A stretch of DNA of 64,000 bases from NCBI RefSeq assembly GCF_000378125.1, contig NZ_KB899241.1, positions 781,652-845,651 of the forward strand, written 5' to 3'. Source of the DNA: Rudaea cellulosilytica DSM 22992 (GTDB taxonomy: Bacteria; Pseudomonadota; Gammaproteobacteria; Xanthomonadales; Rhodanobacteraceae). Below are positions 28,868 through 37,529 of this stretch, piece by piece; position 1 is the first letter of the stretch, and each line of letters begins with the position of its first letter. A model generated the notes under the pieces. It worked only from the letters and a program-made list of their open reading frames with translations. It had not been told where the DNA came from and searched no databases. A program made the translations under genes and the position numbers.

Positions 28868-30709
28868 TCAAGGCGTGCCTGGGATCATCGCCTTGCCTTC
28901 TTCGTCCTCGTCCTCGTCGGCTTCAATCTGGACCGGGCGTTCGTCGGCTTCGAACAGCCGGTCGAGGTCCTTGAGTGCCTCCTGCGCGGTCTGGCGCAGC
29001 GCGGCCTCGTCGTCGTAGACGAGATGCTGATCGCGCAGCAGCTGTTCATCGCGCTTGCGGAAGATGTCGATGCGTGCCTTGGCGATTTCTGGTGCGACGC
29101 CGAGGTCGACGAGCACGCCCTTGGCCATGACCAGGCTCGAATAGAACGTGTCGCGCACGATGCCGTCGATGTTCATGTCCATCAGGCGCCAGACATGCTG
29201 GCGATTGCGCGCACGCGCGATGATCTTGACCTGCGGATAGAGGCGCTTGACCACGCGCGCGGTGCGGATGTTGAGTTCCGGATCGTCGGTCGTCAGCACG
29301 AAGATTTCGGCCTTCTCGATGCCTGCTGCGCGCAACAGTTCCGGCCGGCTCGAATCGCCGAAGTAGATGTTTTGGTTGAAGCGGCGCACGAGTTCGACCT
29401 GCTCGACCGAGCTTTCCAGCGCGGTGTAAGGAATCTTCTGCGCACGCAGCACGCGCGCGACGATCTGGCCGACGCGGCCGAAACCGGCAATGATGACGCG
29501 CGGGTGCTGATCGGGGATGACGTCGAACTCGCGCTGCGGTTTCTTTTTTCGGTCCGTGAGCAGGCGACCGCCGCCGACCACGAGCAGCGGGATCAACGCC
29601 ATCGACAGCGTGACTGACACCACGAGCAGGCTGTGTTGCGTGCTTTCGAGCAATTGACGGTCACGCGCGAGATTGAGCACGACAAAGGCAAACTCGCCGC
29701 CGCCGGCGAGCACGAGCGCCAACCGCACGGACTGGTCGAAGTCGAGTTTGCCCGAGAACTTGCCGATTGCGAGCAGTACGACTGCCTTGACCGCGAGGAT
29801 GCTGGCGACGATCAGGCCAACGGCGAGCGGCTGCTGCCTGACCATGCCGAGGTCTAGCGAGACGCCGACGCCGACGAAGAACAAGCCGAGCAGCAGGCCC
29901 TTGAACGGTTCGATCTGCGATTCGATTTCGTGGCGGAATTCCGAATCGGCGAGCAGCACGCCGGCGAGAAACGCACCGAGCGACATCTGCATGCCGGCCA
30001 TTTCCATGAGCCAGGCCGCGCCGAACACGACGAGCAGGGCCATCGCGGTGAACACCTCGGGAATCTGCGTCCCGGCAACTGCGCGGAAGATCGGGCGCAG
30101 CAGATAGCGGCCGCCGACCACGACGACCGCGATCGTGCCAATGGCCTTCGCCGCGGCGAACCAGATGTCGCCGCTCGCATCGCTCGCGCCGTGCGCGCCG
30201 AGCAGCGGCACGAGGGCGAGAATCGGAATCGCGGCCAGATCCTGGAACAACAGGATCGCGAACGCGAGGCGGCCGTGCGGCTCACCGATCTCCTTGCGCT
30301 CGGCGAGGATCTGCAGACCGATCGCGGTCGACGACAGCGCCAGCGCGAGGCCGATGATCACCGCGCTCGACGCCGTCACCCCCAACGCGATCGCGATGCC
30401 GCAGAGGATCAGTGCGGAGAGCACGACCTGGATCAGGCCGGCGCCAAACACTGCGCGGCGCATCAACCACAAACGCGCGGGCGACAGTTCGAGGCCGATC
30501 ACGAACAGCAGCAGGATCACGCCGAGCTCGGACAGCTCGTTGGCGCGGCTCATGTCCGGCGCGAGGTTGAGGAAGTTCGGCCCGATCGCCGCACCTGCGC
30601 CGAGATACCCGAGCACCGCGCCGAGGCCCGCGCGCTTGGACAGCGCCACCGCGACCACCGCGGCAGCGAGGAACATCACCATGTATTGCAGGAAGTGCGA
30701 ACCTTCCAT
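28868..30709 (-). CDS. Kef-type monovalent cation:proton antiporter (CPA2 family)
   Basis: 613 residues. The first ~390 form a Na+/H+ exchanger domain of about 12 helices (LSELGVILLLFVIGLELSP, ALALSSTAIGLQIL, GLFFVGVGVSLDLG). A TrkA-N/RCK domain follows (VIIAGFGRVGQIVARVL), then an acidic tail (EADEDEDEEGKA). This is the KefB/KefC/YbaL architecture, exporting K+ under NAD(H) or glutathione-adduct control. No KefF/KefG ancillary gene is adjacent. ATG 30709 is preceded by GGAGG eight bases upstream; upstream in-frame starts would add an Arg-rich tail atypical of the family. Confidence 0.92.
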   Translation of the reverse strand: MEGSHFLQYMVMFLAAAVVAVALSKRAGLGAVLGYLGAGAAIGPNFLNLAPDMSRANELSELGVILLLFVIGLELSPARLWLMRRAVFGAGLIQVVLSALILCGIAIALGVTASSAVIIGLALALSSTAIGLQILAERKEIGEPHGRLAFAILLFQDLAAIPILALVPLLGAHGASDASGDIWFAAAKAIGTIAVVVVGGRYLLRPIFRAVAGTQIPEVFTAMALLVVFGAAWLMEMAGMQMSLGAFLAGVLLADSEFRHEIESQIEPFKGLLLGLFFVGVGVSLDLGMVRQQPLAVGLIVASILAVKAVVLLAIGKFSGKLDFDQSVRLALVLAGGGEFAFVVLNLARDRQLLESTQHSLLVVSVTLSMALIPLLVVGGGRLLTDRKKKPQREFDVIPDQHPRVIIAGFGRVGQIVARVLRAQKIPYTALESSVEQVELVRRFNQNIYFGDSSRPELLRAAGIEKAEIFVLTTDDPELNIRTARVVKRLYPQVKIIARARNRQHVWRLMDMNIDGIVRDTFYSSLVMAKGVLVDLGVAPEIAKARIDIFRKRDEQLLRDQHLVYDDEAALRQTAQEALKDLDRLFEADERPVQIEADEDEDEEGKAMIPGTP

Positions 30710-30858
30710 TCCGCTGTCCTCCGGATGGGATTGCATTATGCGGCGTCGGCGAGGCGTTCGCCTACCGTGCCGGAACGGCCTGCACGCGGACGAGCGCAAT
30801 CTCAACTACTGAGATGACCGTGCCGCATGCTCGTCCATGACTTGACGAGGAGTAGACC

Positions 30859-31227
30859 ATGCGTGCAACTGTTCTGTATTCAAGTGCGTTGCCGTCGTTC
30901 GGCGCGAAAGAGCCCGTCATTGCCGTGCGCGTTGCGCAGTCCTGGCTCGCGCTTGGTTGCCTCGCGGTATTATGCCTGCCCGCGTTGCGCGGGCGCAGCG
31001 AATGGCTGGGCTGGCTGCCGCTTTGGCTGGTGATCATACCGATGGCGCAACTCGCGATCCTGCGCTGGCGTGTGCTCATCCTCGCCTCGGCCGCAGTCTG
31101 GATTCGTCTTTCCCGCCGTCGCGCCGGACCTGCCTCACGCCATGCGTCGCGTGTGCGCAGACCGACGCGCCCGCGGCGTGCAAATCGAGGCGGCGGCGCG
31201 CTGCTTGCCGCGTTCCTGCCCAGCTAG
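30859..31227 (+). CDS. Small membrane protein of unknown function
   Basis: 122 residues with a strong GAGGAG seven bases before the ATG. Two membrane segments (SWLALGCLAVLCLPAL; LGWLPLWLVIIPMAQLAIL) are followed by a strongly basic, Arg-rich tail (SRRRAGPASRHASRVRRPTR). No domain recognised. Divergent from the Kef antiporter. Confidence 0.6.
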   Translation: MRATVLYSSALPSFGAKEPVIAVRVAQSWLALGCLAVLCLPALRGRSEWLGWLPLWLVIIPMAQLAILRWRVLILASAAVWIRLSRRRAGPASRHASRVRRPTRPRRANRGGGALLAAFLPS

Positions 31228-31436
31228 TCGAGTCGCGCAGGGCCAGTCTCCAACCAGCCGCCGGCCGCAGAATGGAAATGTTAAATTATTCTCAGTTGGC
31301 GCTGGATGGAGTGATTCATAATTCGCGCTTCCATATCGAATGGTTACCGGCAGTCGCTGTAAGGGGCAGTTGCTGAGCGGTGCATGCGCGTCGCACGTTC
31401 GGCGATTTTGAAGCTTCCGTGGTCAGGAGAGCTCGC

Positions 31437-33524
31437 ATGCGAACGATATGTCAGATCGGAATTTTTCCGTTTACCCGTGCCTTGAATTGCCTGCTGGCTT
31501 GCGCGCTGCTCGTCATCGCGCCAGGCGTCGGCGCGCAGCTGCGGTTCGCCGATCGCCTGCCGGGCGGCAGTCATTTCGCTGCCGCCTCGGAAAAGCAGGC
31601 GCTGGTCGACGCGATCGGCCGCGGTGAGTTGAAACAGATCGCGAAGGCAAAGTCGCACAAGCCCGGGCCGCTACCCGATCCGAACCTGCTCGGTCTGCCG
31701 CACTGGACCGGCTCGCAGAAGATCAAAGGCAAGGACACTCCGTTCACGATCATCGGCGGCGATCCGGCGGCCGGTCAGACGACGGTGATTCCGGTCGTCA
31801 TCATTCCATATCGCTTCCTGTTTGCCGACGGCGGCGTCGTCGACGCGAGCACGGACGTCGTCGATGGGGTCGATGAAGTCGACGGCATCCTCGGCTCGCC
31901 GGTTCTCAACGACTATCCGTTCACCGCCGGCTCCAGCGTGCTCGGTACGACGCAGTTCGGCGACGCCTATCTGCGCGCGGCGTTCTGGGGCACGGACGGT
32001 GGCAGCGGTTCCAGTTATCACACGCGGCTGCAAGTCGTCGGCGTGACGCCGCCCGTCGAAATTCCGGTGCCGGCCAGCCTCGGTTTTTCCGTCACCGTCG
32101 GTGGCCAGACGGTGGGTGTCATCGACGGTGGCGCGCTGCTTGAGTTGACCAAGTCCGTCGTCGGCGCGTTCGGGATTCCTTCGCCGGTGCTGACGATCCA
32201 TGCGACCGGGCAGACGATCGGAACCGGGGCGGTGGGATTCCTTGGATATCACGACTGGGTCGACGCCAGCGCGCAGACCGGCGTGCCAGGGGTGAGCAAC
32301 CTGCTCACCGTCGGCTGGTTCTCGAACACGATAAGCCCGGGTGGCAACAATGCCGCGGTGCTCGGGCACGAAGTGCTCGAATGGCTCATGAATCCAATCG
32401 CCGGCAACGTCGTGCCGGGCTGGGCCGATCCGGCGAAACCGCATCTGTGCTACAGCAACTATTTCGAAGTCGCCGATCCGCTCGAAGACCTGCCCGGACA
32501 CACGTTCAAGCTCGGCGGCTACGGCTACACGCTGCCCGATGCAGTGTTCCCGGCCTGGTTCTCGGGTGTCAACAAGGCACGCGACACGGTCAACGGCTGG
32601 TACAGCCTGTACAACACCGTCAGCGCGCCGACCCAGGCCTGCCCGTTCTTCGAGTGGCCAATCTCCTTCTATTTCCCGAACGACGTGGGCATGACCGAAT
32701 CGCACCTCACCGGTGCCAACAATCACAAACAAGTCAGTGGCTACTTCGTGCAGTACGGCGAGCTCGTCAGCTTCGTACTCGGCAACGTCGATCCGCTGGC
32801 AGGGGTCCCGGCGACGCTCGACATGATCGTCAGCGTCCCCGGCGCGTCGGTCACGGTCGCGCGGCGCGTCAACGACGCGGGCCAGGTCGCCGGTTTGTAT
32901 TTCGATCCGATAGGCATCGAGCATGGCTTCCTGTTTTCAGGCGGCCAGTACGCGAGCATCGACTACCCCGGTGCGCTGGGGACCGAAGTGCTCGGCATCA
33001 ACGATCAGAATGTGCCGACGCTGGTCGGCGACTATGTCGACGCATCAGGCGCGGTCCACGGATTCACGCTCAAAGCCGGCGTGTTCACGACGATCGACGT
33101 TCCCGGCGCCGTCGGCACGGCGATCTGGGATGTCAACGACACGAACCAGGTCGCGGGGCGCTTCGGCAACGGATCGCAGGTGCGCAGCTTCAGCGGGAAT
33201 CCGGGGCGGCTGAGCATTCTCGACTACCTCGGCAACCCGGCGTTCACGACGGCCGCAAGCAGCATCAATGCGGCCGGCATCGTCGCCGGCAACGAAGTCG
33301 ACGCAGCAGGTTTCGGCTCGGGATTCCTATTCGGTGCCGGCAACTTCATGGCCGCGCACCTTGACGAGGCGAATGGCATCAACGAGGCCGACAGCATCGT
33401 CGGCTCGCTGTTCGTCGGCGGCGGCCCGGCAGCGGCGATCGCGATGCGCGCCGATCCACTGTATTTCGCGCCATCTGCCTCGACCACGTTGGTGCTGCCG
33501 CAGGCGCTGTTGCATCGCCACTAG
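31437..33524 (+). CDS. Large secreted protein with C-terminal HAF repeats
   Basis: 695 residues. A signal peptide ends near GVGAQ; AGGAG precedes ATG 31437. The N-terminal two-thirds is a putative extracellular domain with GHEVLEWLMNP near residue 311, followed by a distal FEVADPLED. That His-Glu helix plus acidic pattern resembles exported proteins with a zinc-site-like motif, but it is not a canonical HExxH. From about residue 475 there are five degenerate HAF-type repeats (VNDAGQVAGLYFDPIGIEHG, INDQNVPTLVGDYVDASGAV, VNDTNQVAGRF and others), a beta-propeller-like module. Its role is unknown. A terminator follows. Confidence 0.8.
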   Translation: MRTICQIGIFPFTRALNCLLACALLVIAPGVGAQLRFADRLPGGSHFAAASEKQALVDAIGRGELKQIAKAKSHKPGPLPDPNLLGLPHWTGSQKIKGKDTPFTIIGGDPAAGQTTVIPVVIIPYRFLFADGGVVDASTDVVDGVDEVDGILGSPVLNDYPFTAGSSVLGTTQFGDAYLRAAFWGTDGGSGSSYHTRLQVVGVTPPVEIPVPASLGFSVTVGGQTVGVIDGGALLELTKSVVGAFGIPSPVLTIHATGQTIGTGAVGFLGYHDWVDASAQTGVPGVSNLLTVGWFSNTISPGGNNAAVLGHEVLEWLMNPIAGNVVPGWADPAKPHLCYSNYFEVADPLEDLPGHTFKLGGYGYTLPDAVFPAWFSGVNKARDTVNGWYSLYNTVSAPTQACPFFEWPISFYFPNDVGMTESHLTGANNHKQVSGYFVQYGELVSFVLGNVDPLAGVPATLDMIVSVPGASVTVARRVNDAGQVAGLYFDPIGIEHGFLFSGGQYASIDYPGALGTEVLGINDQNVPTLVGDYVDASGAVHGFTLKAGVFTTIDVPGAVGTAIWDVNDTNQVAGRFGNGSQVRSFSGNPGRLSILDYLGNPAFTTAASSINAAGIVAGNEVDAAGFGSGFLFGAGNFMAAHLDEANGINEADSIVGSLFVGGGPAAAIAMRADPLYFAPSASTTLVLPQALLHRH

Positions 33525-33526
33525 AC

Positions 33527-33561
33527 AAACCGCCGCTGCGCTTCGTGCGCAGCGGCGGTTT
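33527..33561 (+). terminator. Rho-independent terminator after HAF-repeat gene
   Basis: A perfect 15-bp stem, AAACCGCCGCTGCGC with GCGCAGCGGCGGTTT, and a TTCGT loop. It starts 2 bp after the stop codon. Confidence 0.9.
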
Positions 33562-33581
33562 GGTATTCTCGTGTGCAAAGC

Positions 33582-34100
33582 ATGGTCCCGCGCTACAAAT
33601 GCGTGTTGGTGACCTGCGCGCACGCCTTCTTACATGAAATCGATCCGCATTCGGAAGTCAAGCTGGAGCCAAGGAAGGCTTGCTCCTCGTCTCGGTGAAT
33701 ACGCTCACGCCACTTCACTATGTGTGCGTGCAGCGCGAAGGCAACTACTTTGCTTCCGCCAAAATCGCGGGCTTGAATGCCGGAAGAAAATTTATGCCGT
33801 AGCCGCGGGCAAATATCGCTGATCGAGTCCGATTGAGTAACAACTACTTCTACGAACTTGCCAATGCTGCGGAGTTTAAATTGGAAGTACGCGCGGGCGT
33901 AGTCAACTACCAGGAGACGCATGTCAAACCTCGCGAGCAAACGCCCGCTGTAATCCGGTCACGGCATTGCCGCCTTGAAAAACCTTAAGACTGCCAATCC
34001 AGCAATCGCGGCTTTTCTGAAAGAGCGAATTGCTGACATTTCTGGTTCAGCAACCTCGCCTGCTCGAGCAACAATCCAGATTGTCGGAAGCCGCGTTTGA
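33582..34100 (+). pseudogene. Frameshifted remnant of an unknown beta-sandwich-type gene
   Basis: Coherent protein is spread over three frames. Frame 1 from ATG 33582: VPRYKCVLVTCAHAF ... EVKLEPRK. Frame 3 from 33677: GLLLVSVNTLTPLHYVC to GRKFMP and a stop at 33800. Frame 2: VAAGKYR and a stop at 33820. Frame 3 again from 33833: LSNNYFYELANAAEFKLEVR, with VVNY at 33899-33910, and frame 2 completes a PGD. Frame 1 from 33960: GIAALKNLKTANPAIAAFLK. At least four shifts are needed. The joined product (LEPxxGLLLVSV, AGKYR, VVNYPGD) looks like a small exported or lipoprotein-type domain I cannot name. Confidence 0.65.
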
Positions 34101-34290
34101 ATCGCGCGCGCCCATCTCCAGTGCGTATACGGGGTGAGCATGGGCATCCAGAGGCATCGACCAAGCGAATCATTGGCCCGATGCGCCGGAAGAAATGCTT
34201 GATGACCACAATCATGTGGGATAAGGAAAAAACCGGACCAAGAATCGCACCGCAAAAAGCGGCGATGTGCCTCTGATATAAAAACAAACG
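34060..34290 (-). pseudogene. Truncated, frameshifted fatty acid desaturase remnant
   Basis: On the minus strand one frame gives FAVRFLVRFF, then after a shift at a run of six T, a second gives FLIPHDCGHQAFLPAHRAND followed by PYTHWRWARA, and a third gives DSNAASDNLD. Together they read like the first two-histidine-box region of membrane fatty acid desaturases (HDCGH, at 34202-34216; then PYxHW and NLD). Both ends are missing, and it abuts the plus-strand pseudogene. Desaturase identity is inferred from motif order. Confidence 0.6.
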
Positions 34291-34414
34291 CGTTTGCACA
34301 ACGTTAACATTTTCGTTGCCTTTGGCCGCAAGATGTTGGCGTTCGTATCTATGTCCAACCGGCTACCGCGAGTAGAAAGGCGCATACTGCACACTCTTTA
34401 TTAGGAGTGCTTCA
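34291..34414. other. Short intergenic gap
   Basis: AT-richer than the flanks, with ATTAGGAGTG as a Shine-Dalgarno for the gene at 34415. Nothing else is recognised. Confidence 0.3.
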
Positions 34415-34684
34415 ATGGCGATTCCGGTGGCTCTGCTTCAATTTCGTCTGGACGCCAGTAACGGAATTGGCCGCAACGAGCTGCTCAAGCTGTGGTCGGC
34501 GGCTTGCAGATCGGAGGACGCTGCCGTGAGCCGCGTCGAATCTGGCGGTGGCTATCGCAGAATGCACACTTATTCGTTGCTGGCCTCGGCGAAGAACGTG
34601 AATATCGACGATGCCGAGAATCGGATGCACGATTCTTTGGCGACGGCCTTGCCGAAGATTGCGTTTGTGCTTCGCCGATGCTGA
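34415..34684 (+). CDS. Small protein of unknown function
   Basis: 89 residues with a good AGGAG about eight bases before the ATG. There is no signal peptide or membrane segment. Notable pieces are LLQFRLDASNGIGRNELLKL and NVNIDDAENRMHDSLATAL. No domain recognised. It lies downstream of the desaturase remnant. Confidence 0.5.
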   Translation: MAIPVALLQFRLDASNGIGRNELLKLWSAACRSEDAAVSRVESGGGYRRMHTYSLLASAKNVNIDDAENRMHDSLATALPKIAFVLRRC

Positions 34685-34930
34685 GTGCCTGCGATTGCAC
34701 CAGCAGAAATTCAGTTCGAAGCATGTTTCCGTAGGCTAGAAACACGGGTTCGGGCGGCTCGAGCCGAAACGTGTTATACTTCTACGACTGAGCTTGCCTT
34801 GGCGGTCGCAGTCTGTGACCTGATCGCGCGCAATGGCGCGGTTTTACTCCCGCTCTCCACTCCCTTCGCATCCCAGTAGTCGATTTGTTCGCAGACCGGC
34901 TCGTCATTTCTTTTTTTGGGAGTTACAAGT
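34685..34930 (+). promoter_or_regulatory. Upstream region of the cold shock gene with a long leader
   Basis: 246 bp. A TGTTATACT extended -10-like sequence lies at 34772-34780, and if used would give a leader of about 145 nt before the cold shock ATG. Long structured leaders are typical of cspA-type genes. No clear -35 is seen. A TTTTTTTGGGAG stretch supplies the Shine-Dalgarno. Confidence 0.4.
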
Positions 34931-35140
34931 ATGTCTGACCGCCAGCTGGGTACCGTCAAGTGGTTCAATGATGCCAAGGGTTTCGGCTTCATTTCACGCG
35001 AGAACGGACCTGATGTGTTTGTTCATTTCCGTGCCATCACCGGCGCGGGTTTCCGTACGCTGGCCGAGGGCCAGCGCGTCGTCTTCGATTTGACCCAAGG
35101 CCAGAAAGGTCCTCAGGCGGAAAACGTCGCCGCTGCATGA
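34931..35140 (+). CDS. cspA: Cold shock protein (CspA family)
   Basis: 69 residues, a complete cold shock domain. RNP1 KGFGFI is at residues 16-21 and RNP2 VFVHF follows. The ATG 34931 is preceded by TTGGGAG. Csp proteins melt RNA secondary structure. It is followed 54 bp later by an RRM gene and then a coupled unknown gene, on the same strand, suggesting an RNA-binding operon. Confidence 0.95.
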   Translation: MSDRQLGTVKWFNDAKGFGFISRENGPDVFVHFRAITGAGFRTLAEGQRVVFDLTQGQKGPQAENVAAA

Positions 35141-35194
35141 TTGCTTGCGGAGCGATGAAGCTTTGAGTTTTACCCTTTCCAAGGAGCCAACAAA

Positions 35195-35461
35195 GTGCTG
35201 ACGATGATTATTCGTGGGCTGCCCAAGTCGATGACGCAGATGACGCTCGAACATCTGTTCACGCCCCATGGCCGTGTGTTCGACGTACGGCTCTCGAAGG
35301 ATCTTTTCAGTGACGAATGCAAAGGCTTCGCGCAATTGAAAATGGAAGGTCATGAGGCTCGCGCCGCCATCGCGGCGCTCGATGGAAGCTCGCAAGGGGA
35401 TTCATACATGCGAGTCTCCTTGCTCGACGAAAACAAAAAGCGTCGTGGTAAACGCTGGTGA
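35195..35461 (+). CDS. RNA recognition motif (RRM) protein
   Basis: 88 residues, essentially one RRM. RNP2-like IIRGLP is at the start and RNP1-like CKGFAQLKM in the middle, ending in a basic tail (NKKRRGKRW). The start is GTG 35195 with AAGGAG eight bases upstream. Such stand-alone RRM proteins occur in cyanobacteria and some proteobacteria and are cold- or stress-linked. Its stop overlaps the GTG of the next gene. Confidence 0.85.
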   Translation: MLTMIIRGLPKSMTQMTLEHLFTPHGRVFDVRLSKDLFSDECKGFAQLKMEGHEARAAIAALDGSSQGDSYMRVSLLDENKKRRGKRW

Positions 35462-35904
35462 GCAAGACGTTCAAATCCAAGACTGTGCGTCAGCCCGATC
35501 CCGCGCGCTTGCGCCGTCTCGCCGGGACGCAAGGCGAGCACGCGGTTGTCGGGGAAGTGCTCGATAGCGCAGATGGATTCATCTGCTGGGAGTTGAATCC
35601 GGCCTATGCCGCCTGGTTCTGGCCGTTGATGCACAAGGCGACGGAATTGGTCTTGTCGATTCCGGAATCGGAGCTGGAGCCGCTGCAACTCGGCGACAGC
35701 GTCGCGGCTCCGCGTGCGCCAACGGAAGAAGAAAAGGACGAGATCCTCAAACTTCCCGAACGCACAGAGGACTCTACGCGGGTGTACGCGCTCACTCTGA
35801 AGGGCAAGCCAGCGATGGTCCGCAAAGCGTTCCCGACTCGAACAGCCAATATGCGGGCTCTGCAATTTTTCCAGCAGCGGCTTAACGGCCAGTCAAATAG
35901 CTGA
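35458..35904 (+). CDS. Unknown protein coupled to the RRM gene
   Basis: 148 residues. The GTG start overlaps the RRM stop (GTGA), so the genes are translationally coupled. Segments include GFICWELNPAYAAWFWPLMH and EEEKDEILKLPERTED. It has no signal or membrane segment. No domain recognised; the fixed position suggests a partner in RNA handling. Confidence 0.75.
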   Translation: MSKTFKSKTVRQPDPARLRRLAGTQGEHAVVGEVLDSADGFICWELNPAYAAWFWPLMHKATELVLSIPESELEPLQLGDSVAAPRAPTEEEKDEILKLPERTEDSTRVYALTLKGKPAMVRKAFPTRTANMRALQFFQQRLNGQSNS

Positions 35905-36445
35905 AAACCTTTAGTGGTCTCCGGATGCGGTCGCATCGTGCGTCCGCCATTGCCGCCTAGAGCAGCAGACCCGCCTCTGCGACAACCCCGAGTTCTCCAC
36001 GGCCTCGAAGCCTCTGCATCCGCCAAAGCGGCCGATCATCGCTTTCGGCTATAGCATGGCAAGACAGTGCCCGGCTGGACCAAAGCGGGGGCTTCGGGGC
36101 GCACCAGCCGGGTGCGAACATCGTTGTCACGTCAAGCTGCCGCTGCTTGCTTCTTGACGCTAGCTTCCCTGCCGCGCACCCATGACGATGCTCTTGAACA
36201 GCGACGATCGTCTGTACGCTGACGAACATAGCGCTCGGCGTCGCGCGAGCAACCGGCGTAGCGTCGCCATGGTCCGCAATCTATCCAATGTTCGCTATCG
36301 AACAGAGTTCGACGGGTTGCTGGGATATGGTGACGTTCGTCGCCCTTGTCGAATATCGCGGCGAACCAAGATGGTCAATCATCCTGCACCCCTCGTTTCC
36401 GAGCCTATTCATCTCACGTTGCGGCTTGTCCGCTAAGGATGCTTT
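35905..36445. other. 541-bp region with no recognised gene
   Basis: Open frames of 80-90 codons exist on both strands, but none has a domain, a good ribosome site, or coherent composition. I see no insertion-sequence terminal repeats. Possibly decayed sequence. Confidence 0.4.
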
Positions 36446-36595
36446 ATGAACCTGCAATTGAGCCTTGCCCCGCTGGTATCGCTGATCGCCGGAATTTTGA
36501 TTTTGGTGATGCCGCGGCTGCTGAATCTCATCGTGGCAATTTATCTGATCGTGATCGGCCTTATCGGACTGTTCGGCGGCCATCTTCACCTGTAG
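36446..36595 (+). CDS. DUF3096 family small membrane protein
   Basis: 49 residues: two membrane segments (LAPLVSLIAGILILVMPRLL; IVAIYLIVIGLIGLFGG). This matches the short DUF3096 family. AAGGA lies about seven bases before ATG 36446. Function unknown; often in stress-associated clusters. Confidence 0.85.
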   Translation: MNLQLSLAPLVSLIAGILILVMPRLLNLIVAIYLIVIGLIGLFGGHLHL

Positions 36596-36699
36596 CCGCG
36601 GACAGCTTTCGCACGGATCGGCCGAAGCGCAGTTCCTGCCTTTGGCTGGAATTGCGGAAAGTTGAAAGAGTTACACATCCGGTTTCAAGGAGAAACGAA

Positions 36700-36858
36700 A
36701 TGACACTGGGCACAATACTGTTGATTGTTCTGCTGCTGATGCTGGTTGGCGCCATTCCGAGTTGGCCGCATAGCAGAGGCTGGGGTTATGGCCCGAGCGG
36801 CGGCGTGGGCGTCCTCTTGCTCATCGTGGTCGTGCTGCTGCTACTCGGCAAGCTATAG
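36700..36858 (+). CDS. DUF3309 family small membrane protein
   Basis: 52 residues. TLGTILLIVLLLMLVGAIPS, then WPHSRGWGYGPSGGVGVLLL and LIVVVLLLLGKL: two membrane helices joined by a Gly/Trp-rich loop, the DUF3309 pattern. AAGGAG is 7 nt upstream of the ATG. Function unknown. Confidence 0.88.
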   Translation: MTLGTILLIVLLLMLVGAIPSWPHSRGWGYGPSGGVGVLLLIVVVLLLLGKL

Positions 36859-37022
36859 GGGTGGCTTGAGTGCCTCTCCAGAACGCGCGCAGCAGGCCGC
36901 AGAATTCGCTTGCCCGACCGGGTCGGCGTTGCGTGCGACGAACGCAGCTAAGAAAAGTCAGACTGCGGCCAAATTTTGTCAAACAAGCCTCCATTCTTGT
37001 CTCGGCCGCGCGCAATGCGTTC

Positions 37023-37415
37023 ATGCGCGCGGCGCTTTGTCTGCTTTTTCTCATCGGATTTCCGGCCACCTCCGTCTTCAGCCAGCCGGCAGTCAGCCAG
37101 CAGGAGATCGAACAACGCAAGATTCAATACCTGATCAATGTGGTCGCCAATCTGAAGGACGCCACATTCTTGCGTAACGGCAGCGAATACGACGCGCAGC
37201 AGGCTGCTAGCCACATGCGTTTGAAGCTTCGTTTTGCCGGCAGTCGCGTCAGAACTGCCGAGGATTTCATCGTCTATTGCGCGACCGGCTCGTCGATGAG
37301 TGGCGAAAAATACAAGATCAAATTTGCCGACGGCCGACTGGTCGACTCCGCCACGTTCCTGCGCGACAAACTCGGCGCATATCCCGCACCGCAAGACACC
37401 CCACATCCGCTATAG
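37023..37415 (+). CDS. DUF5329/YfeK-like exported protein
   Basis: 130 residues. A signal peptide (AALCLLFLIGFPATSVFSQ) is followed by IEQRKIQYLINVVANL, FLRNGSEYDAQQAASHMRLK, EDFIVYCATGSSMSGEKYKI and the acidic FADGR, the DUF5329 pattern. Periplasmic, function unknown. The start is ATG 37023; an upstream frame would add unlikely Arg-rich residues. Confidence 0.82.
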   Translation: MRAALCLLFLIGFPATSVFSQPAVSQQEIEQRKIQYLINVVANLKDATFLRNGSEYDAQQAASHMRLKLRFAGSRVRTAEDFIVYCATGSSMSGEKYKIKFADGRLVDSATFLRDKLGAYPAPQDTPHPL

Positions 37416-37529
37416 CCCGAACGACTCGGCCTTTTCGGACTGCCCGCTTGTGCGTGATTCCAATGTTCGCTTGCGTACATACGCGCCGGCACTTTTCTTC
37501 TATATTGGCTGTCTTGAAGAGGATTGCAT

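Noticed and set aside
33985-34299. Minus-strand frame read as a 104-residue membrane protein
   Set aside because: Better explained as one frame of the decayed desaturase; motifs are split across frames.
35957-36436. Small frames on both strands as genes
   Set aside because: No ribosome site, domain or conserved pattern; composition is unlike the neighbouring real genes.
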